From: an uncultured Collinsella sp.
Lineage (GTDB): Bacteria > Actinomycetota > Coriobacteriia > Coriobacteriales > Coriobacteriaceae
Assembly (NCBI GenBank): GCA_900542155.1
Contig: UQMD01000004.1
Location: 1 to 64,000, forward strand
Length of the DNA stretch: 64,000 bases
Reading direction: 5' to 3'
Shown: piece by piece, positions 60,285 to 64,000 of the stretch
Layout: each line of letters starts with the position of its first letter
Numbering within the stretch: the stretch's first letter is position 1
Program-made: the position numbers and the translations under genes
The notes under the pieces: generated by a model
The model's database searches: none
Told to the model about the DNA's origin: nothing
What the model saw: the letters and a program-made list of their open reading frames with translations, nothing else

Positions 60285-61616
60285 ATGAAGTACTTTGGCA
60301 CCGACGGCTTTCGCGGTGAGGCCAACGTTGGGCTGACCGTAGAGCATGCGTACAAGATCGGCCGTTTTGTGGGCTGGTATTACGGCGCCAACCGCGAGCG
60401 CAAGGCGCGCGTCATCGTGGGTAAGGACACGCGTCGCTCGAGTTATATGTTCGAGGCGGCGCTGGTGAGTGGCCTGGTCGCGAGCGGTGCGGACGCCTAT
60501 ATGCTGCACGTGATCCCCACGCCGGGCGTAGCGCATCAGACCGTGGAAGGCTGCTTCGATTGCGGCATCATGATCAGCGCGAGCCACAACCCGTTTTGCG
60601 ATAACGGCATTAAGCTCGTCAATAGCGACGGTTTTAAGATGGACGAGGACGTACTGGAGCTCATCGAGGACTGCGTCGATGGCAAGAGCGAGGTGCCGCT
60701 GGCCACGGGCAACCACATCGGCGCCACGGTGGACTACATGCAGGGCCGCAACCGCTACATTGCCTCGCTCATCGCCAGCGCGAACTTTTCGCTGCAGGGC
60801 GTCAAGATCGGCATCGACTGCGCCAACGGCTCGGCGTCCTCGGTGGCCAAGCCGGTGTTCGACGCGCTGGGCGCCGACGTGCGCGTGATCAATGCCGCGC
60901 CCGATGGTTTTAACATCAACGTCGACTGCGGCTCCACGCATATGGAGCGTCTGCAGCGCCACGTGGTGGAGCAGGGCCTGGACGTGGGCTTTGCCTATGA
61001 CGGCGATGCCGACCGCTGCCTGGCCGTGGACGAGCGCGGGCGCGTGGTCGATGGCGACCAGATCCTGTACGTGTGCGGCGTGTACCTGAACAAGCACGGT
61101 CGCCTTTCGGGCGGTACCGTGGTTCCGACGATTGCCAGCAACTTTGGCCTGATCAAGTCGTTGGAGCTTGCCGGCCTAAGTGCCGTGACCAGCGGTGTGG
61201 GCGACCGTCACGTGTATGCCAAGATGCGCGAGGGCGGTTACAGCCTAGGCGGCGAGCAGACGGGCCATACGATCTTTGGCGATATCGAGCGCACGGGCGA
61301 CGGCATTATGACCTCGCTGCGCGTGATGGAAGTGATTCGTGCCGAGCGCGAGACGCTCTCGCAGCTCACGGCTCCGTGCAAGCTGCTGCCGCAGGCGCAG
61401 GTGGCCGTGCGCGTGGCGGACAAGGACGCCGCGCTCGAGAACATGGGCGTGCAGAACGCCATCGCCGAGGCCGAGGCTGCGCTGGCAGGCGAGGGCCGCG
61501 TGCTCGTACGCAAGAGTGGAACCGAGTCGGTTATCCGCGTGCTGGCCGAGGCACCCGACCAAGCATCCGCCGATGCCGCCATGAAGCGCATTGCCAACGC
61601 GCTCGAGGCTCTGTAG
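60285..61616 (+). CDS. glmM: Phosphoglucosamine mutase
   Basis: Interconverts glucosamine 6-phosphate and 1-phosphate for UDP-GlcNAc (443 aa, usual length). MKYFGTDGFRGEAN at the start, phosphorylated Ser100 in ISASHNP, metal loop DGDADR near residue 240, sugar-binding GGEQTGH around 325, and C-terminal phosphate-binding RKSGTESVIRV. Links amino-sugar phosphates handled elsewhere in the window to cell-wall synthesis. A structured RNA-like element begins at the last base of its stop codon. Confidence 0.96.
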   Translation: MKYFGTDGFRGEANVGLTVEHAYKIGRFVGWYYGANRERKARVIVGKDTRRSSYMFEAALVSGLVASGADAYMLHVIPTPGVAHQTVEGCFDCGIMISASHNPFCDNGIKLVNSDGFKMDEDVLELIEDCVDGKSEVPLATGNHIGATVDYMQGRNRYIASLIASANFSLQGVKIGIDCANGSASSVAKPVFDALGADVRVINAAPDGFNINVDCGSTHMERLQRHVVEQGLDVGFAYDGDADRCLAVDERGRVVDGDQILYVCGVYLNKHGRLSGGTVVPTIASNFGLIKSLELAGLSAVTSGVGDRHVYAKMREGGYSLGGEQTGHTIFGDIERTGDGIMTSLRVMEVIRAERETLSQLTAPCKLLPQAQVAVRVADKDAALENMGVQNAIAEAEAALAGEGRVLVRKSGTESVIRVLAEAPDQASADAAMKRIANALEAL

Positions 61617-61781
61617 TTACGCGGTTTTACCAAACCGCGTAACTGCTCGACGCTGCAAACGCCCCTAAGCGGCAATCTGACGTTCAATTTCAAGGGCGCG
61701 ACCAGAAGGTCAGCGCCCTTTCATTTCACGTCACCTTGCTCGCTTAGGGTCGTTTTCGCTGACGTTGCCAAGACATTGGCG
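61616..61781 (+). ncRNA. Structured intergenic element, copy C
   Basis: Leading hairpin gttacgcgg/ccgcgtaac (61616-61643), CTCGACGCTGCAA, P1 61659-61671 with 61741-61753 (one mismatch), P2 tgacgt 61678-61683 with acgtca 61728-61733, P3 aagggcgc-gacc 61692-61703 with ggtc-gcgccctt 61708-61720 around AGAA. P1, P2 and P3 sequences differ from copy A on both sides of the helix while pairing is kept. Confidence 0.8.
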
Positions 61782-61821
61782 TCAACATAGTTGGCGTTGG
61801 CGATGGCGTGCTGGTCAATCC

Positions 61822-63396
61822 TTACAGCTCGTACAGTGTGGTGAACTTGTCCTGCAGGTAGCTGCAGTAGTAGCGGGCGTCAAAGGCCATGCCGCAGGCG
61901 CCCTTGATGAGTTCCGGCGCGTCTTTGGCGCGGCCCCACTGCCAAATGTGCTCGCCCAGCCAGGCGCGGACGGGCGCCAGATCGCCGCTCGCGCAGGCAC
62001 CGGTAAGGTCGACGCCGTCGCGGCACATGGCCGGCACAAACATGGCATCGTAGGCGCTACCCAGCGCATACGTGGGGAAGTAGCCAAACGAACCGCCGCT
62101 CCAATGCGTATCCTGCAGGCAGCCGTGCGTGTCGTCGGGAACGGGAATGCCCAGGTACTCGTCCATAAAGCGGTTCCAAAGCGCGGGGATGTCCTTGGCC
62201 GCAGCCTCGCCGGCAAACAGCATACGCTCAATCTGGTAGCGCACCATAATATGCAGCGGATAGGTGAGCTCGTCGGCCTCGGTGCGGATCAACGACGGCT
62301 GCGCGATGTTCACGGCGCGGTAGAGCGTGTCTTCGTCGACGTCGCCGTAGACCTCGGGCGCGTGACGACGCAGCACCTCGAGCAGCGGGCCCATAAAGGC
62401 GCGGCTGCGACCCACGGTGTTCTCGAAAAAGCGGCTCTGGCTCTCGTGGATGCCCATGGAGGTGCCGCCCTCCAGGCAGGTGCGCGCGTAGGCGGGATTG
62501 ACGCCCAGCTCGTACATGGTGTGCCCCGCCTCGTGGATGATGCTGTAGACGTTGGAGATGCAGTCGTCCTCGTAGATGTGCGTCGCGATGCGCGCATCAC
62601 CCACGGCAAAGCCCTCGCTAAACGGATGCTCGGTAAAGGCAAGCGTGGTGTCGTCCAGGTCCAGGCCGACAAGCTTCATAAGGTCGAAGCTCATGGCGCG
62701 CTGGGCAGCCTCGGGCACGTGGGCGTGCAAAAAGTCGGCAGCCGGCTGCTGGCCGCGCTCGCCGATGGCGTGCACGAGCGGCACGACCGTGGCCTTGACC
62801 TCGTCGCAAAACGCGTCGAAGCTCTTGGCGGAAAGGCCGCGCTCGTACTGGTCGAGCCAAACGTCGTATGGATCGCGCTTGGGGTCCATGAGCTCGGCCT
62901 GATGCTTAAGTTGGGCGACGATTCTATCCACATAGGTCTCAAAGCTCGCCCAGTCGTTGGCTGCCTTGGCCTTGCGCCACACGGCGTCCGCCTCGCAGGT
63001 GAGCCTGGTCCAGGCCTCGGCTTCTTCGGTGGGGATGGCACTGGCCTCACGTTGATCGCGGCCGAGCACACGGATCTCGTCGAGCAGCTGAGGGTCGTCG
63101 ATTTTGCCGCCGGCGACGGTCTCGCGCGCTAACGAGCGTACGAGCTCAACGGACTTCTCGCTGGTCAGCAGCTTGTGATGCTCGCCGGCAAGCGTGCCCA
63201 TGGCGTCGGCACGCGCTGCTGCGCCGTTGGCGGGGGCAATGGTCGCGCCGTCAAACTCGGCAATCTTGAGCAGGTACTCACGAGTCCACAGCTTGCCTTC
63301 GAGCTTGCGGAATTTTTTGACGGCCTTATCGACCTTCATGCCTTTGGATGTCTTGCCCGCTGCAGGCTCGGCCTTCTTATCGAGTTTCTTTCCCAT
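61822..63396 (-). CDS. M32-family carboxypeptidase (Taq type)
   Basis: Zinc carboxypeptidase, 524 aa. HEAGH at 288-292 is the zinc motif, with HPFS (257-260) and GIHESQSRFFEN downstream, all typical of the M32 family. Releases C-terminal residues in the cytosol. An extra Lys/Ala-rich N-terminus of about 20 residues is present. Start at 63396 has AAGGA-type sequence. Convergent with glmM across the structured element. Confidence 0.95.
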   Translation of the reverse strand: MGKKLDKKAEPAAGKTSKGMKVDKAVKKFRKLEGKLWTREYLLKIAEFDGATIAPANGAAARADAMGTLAGEHHKLLTSEKSVELVRSLARETVAGGKIDDPQLLDEIRVLGRDQREASAIPTEEAEAWTRLTCEADAVWRKAKAANDWASFETYVDRIVAQLKHQAELMDPKRDPYDVWLDQYERGLSAKSFDAFCDEVKATVVPLVHAIGERGQQPAADFLHAHVPEAAQRAMSFDLMKLVGLDLDDTTLAFTEHPFSEGFAVGDARIATHIYEDDCISNVYSIIHEAGHTMYELGVNPAYARTCLEGGTSMGIHESQSRFFENTVGRSRAFMGPLLEVLRRHAPEVYGDVDEDTLYRAVNIAQPSLIRTEADELTYPLHIMVRYQIERMLFAGEAAAKDIPALWNRFMDEYLGIPVPDDTHGCLQDTHWSGGSFGYFPTYALGSAYDAMFVPAMCRDGVDLTGACASGDLAPVRAWLGEHIWQWGRAKDAPELIKGACGMAFDARYYCSYLQDKFTTLYEL

Positions 63397-63529
63397 ACCA
63401 TATCCTTGATCTCGTGAGCCGAGCGCTTCGGGTGGGCGCGCGGCCAGTTTGCACAGCTACCTGCCTTGTACCCAGTGCGAACAAAACGGAACGCGGCGAT
63501 GCACACGCAGAATGTGTTATCCTATAGCC

Positions 63530-63820
63530 CAATGCGTTGACGGAGAGGGTTTTGCCCGCCGCGTCGCCGGCAAGAGAGGGAAGGTCATGGGCTGCGAGCC
63601 TTCCTGCGGTGACAAGGGCCAAGCGTTCACTCCCGAGCAGCGACCTCAACGGGCACGCGGCCAGCGGCGGCGAAGCCCCAGTAGGGAAGCCGTGAGCCTC
63701 GCGACAAGGGGCACAGAGTGGGCGCGGCGGGCCAGACATCCGCCGGGTCAAACAAGGTGGTACCGCGGAATTCAACCGTCCTTGGGCAATGCACATGCCC
63801 GAGGGCGGTTTTTTTGTTAC
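63530..63820 (+). promoter_or_regulatory. T-box leader controlling pheS
   Basis: The T-box bulge aaggtggtaccgcgg (63760s) is almost canonical, and stem I-like sequence begins near 63534 (gttgacggagaggg). An intrinsic terminator follows (CCGTCCTTGGGC / GCCCGAGGGCGG then TTTTTTT, about 63778-63818). A TTC in gagccTTCctgcgg (63597-63604 region) is the candidate specifier for tRNA-Phe. Uncharged tRNA would favour the antiterminator and pheST expression. Confidence 0.88.
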
Positions 63821-63900
63821 CGAACCGGGCCGCACATCCGCAGCTCCGGGTGGCTCCAGCCGCCGCGGCAAGTGGATGCGCGAGAGACGAAAGGGAAGAC

Positions 63901-64000
63901 ATGAGTCTGATTGATGATCTGGTCAAACTCGAGGAAGAGGCCAAGGAGCTCATCGCAGGCGCCGATGACGCCGCCAAGCTCGAGGCTGCGCGTGTTGAGC
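63901..64000 (+). CDS. pheS: Phenylalanyl-tRNA synthetase alpha subunit, N-terminal fragment (cut by window end)
   Basis: 33 codons are visible: MSLIDDLVKLEEEAKELIAG and on, a helical N-terminus of the kind at the start of PheS. The T-box directly upstream with a possible UUC specifier supports the call. GGGAAGAC precedes ATG. The rest lies outside the window. Confidence 0.75.
   Translation, partial: MSLIDDLVKLEEEAKELIAGADDAAKLEAARVE

Overview
The window looks like a chromosomal segment of a gut actinobacterium of the class Coriobacteriia, most like Collinsella. The basis is roughly 60% GC codon use, a mannose-family PTS with FrlB-like SIS isomerases, FeS-free MutY-type and Rrf2 proteins, and gene families I recognise from that group. 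This is a judgement from reading, not a database match.

Layout. 0-18 kb is mostly housekeeping: tRNA-Asp, an Rrf2 regulator, a MutY-like glycosylase, rubrerythrin, a nucleotidyltransferase/HTH gene pair with toxin-antitoxin character, rmuC, an ABC exporter, nth, a DUF4143 ATPase that appears inserted at the 3' end of nth, mfd, a PAP2 phosphatase, a threonine-aldolase-like enzyme and a GNAT acetyltransferase. 18.5-33 kb is a carbohydrate/amino-sugar region: three GntR/UTRA regulators, three FrlB-like SIS proteins, a complete mannose-family PTS (IIAB, IIC, IID), a DMT transporter, a HAD phosphatase, a YitT protein and recQ. 33-40 kb holds a lactate/2-hydroxyacid dehydrogenase, homoserine O-acetyltransferase, 5-FTHF cyclo-ligase, a hicAB toxin-antitoxin pair and an M16C metalloprotease.

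40.5-59 kb is the most unusual part. A PilZ protein and a membrane-anchored TasA-like protein are followed by six secreted TasA/camelysin-like proteins in two groups. The second group forms a tight run with a SipW-type signal peptidase, a membrane-anchored McrB-like AAA+ ATPase, a DUF2357/coiled-coil protein and a second SipW-type peptidase. I read it as a surface-fibre or matrix export locus with its own processing enzymes and an ATPase pair derived from McrBC-type machinery. Between the two groups are an HNH nuclease gene broken by an in-frame stop, a DUF5710 protein, a possible PD-(D/E)XK protein and tRNA-Val. 59-64 kb returns to housekeeping: a DMT transporter, glmM, an M32 carboxypeptidase, and a T-box leader in front of the start of pheS.

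The intergenic regions are rich in repeated, self-complementary elements. One family (three copies: after SIS-1, after the second gntR, after glmM) shows compensatory base changes in three nested helices and looks like a conserved structured RNA. Two more families (123 bp, two copies; about 180 bp, two copies) are long terminal-inverted-repeat elements without any coding capacity.
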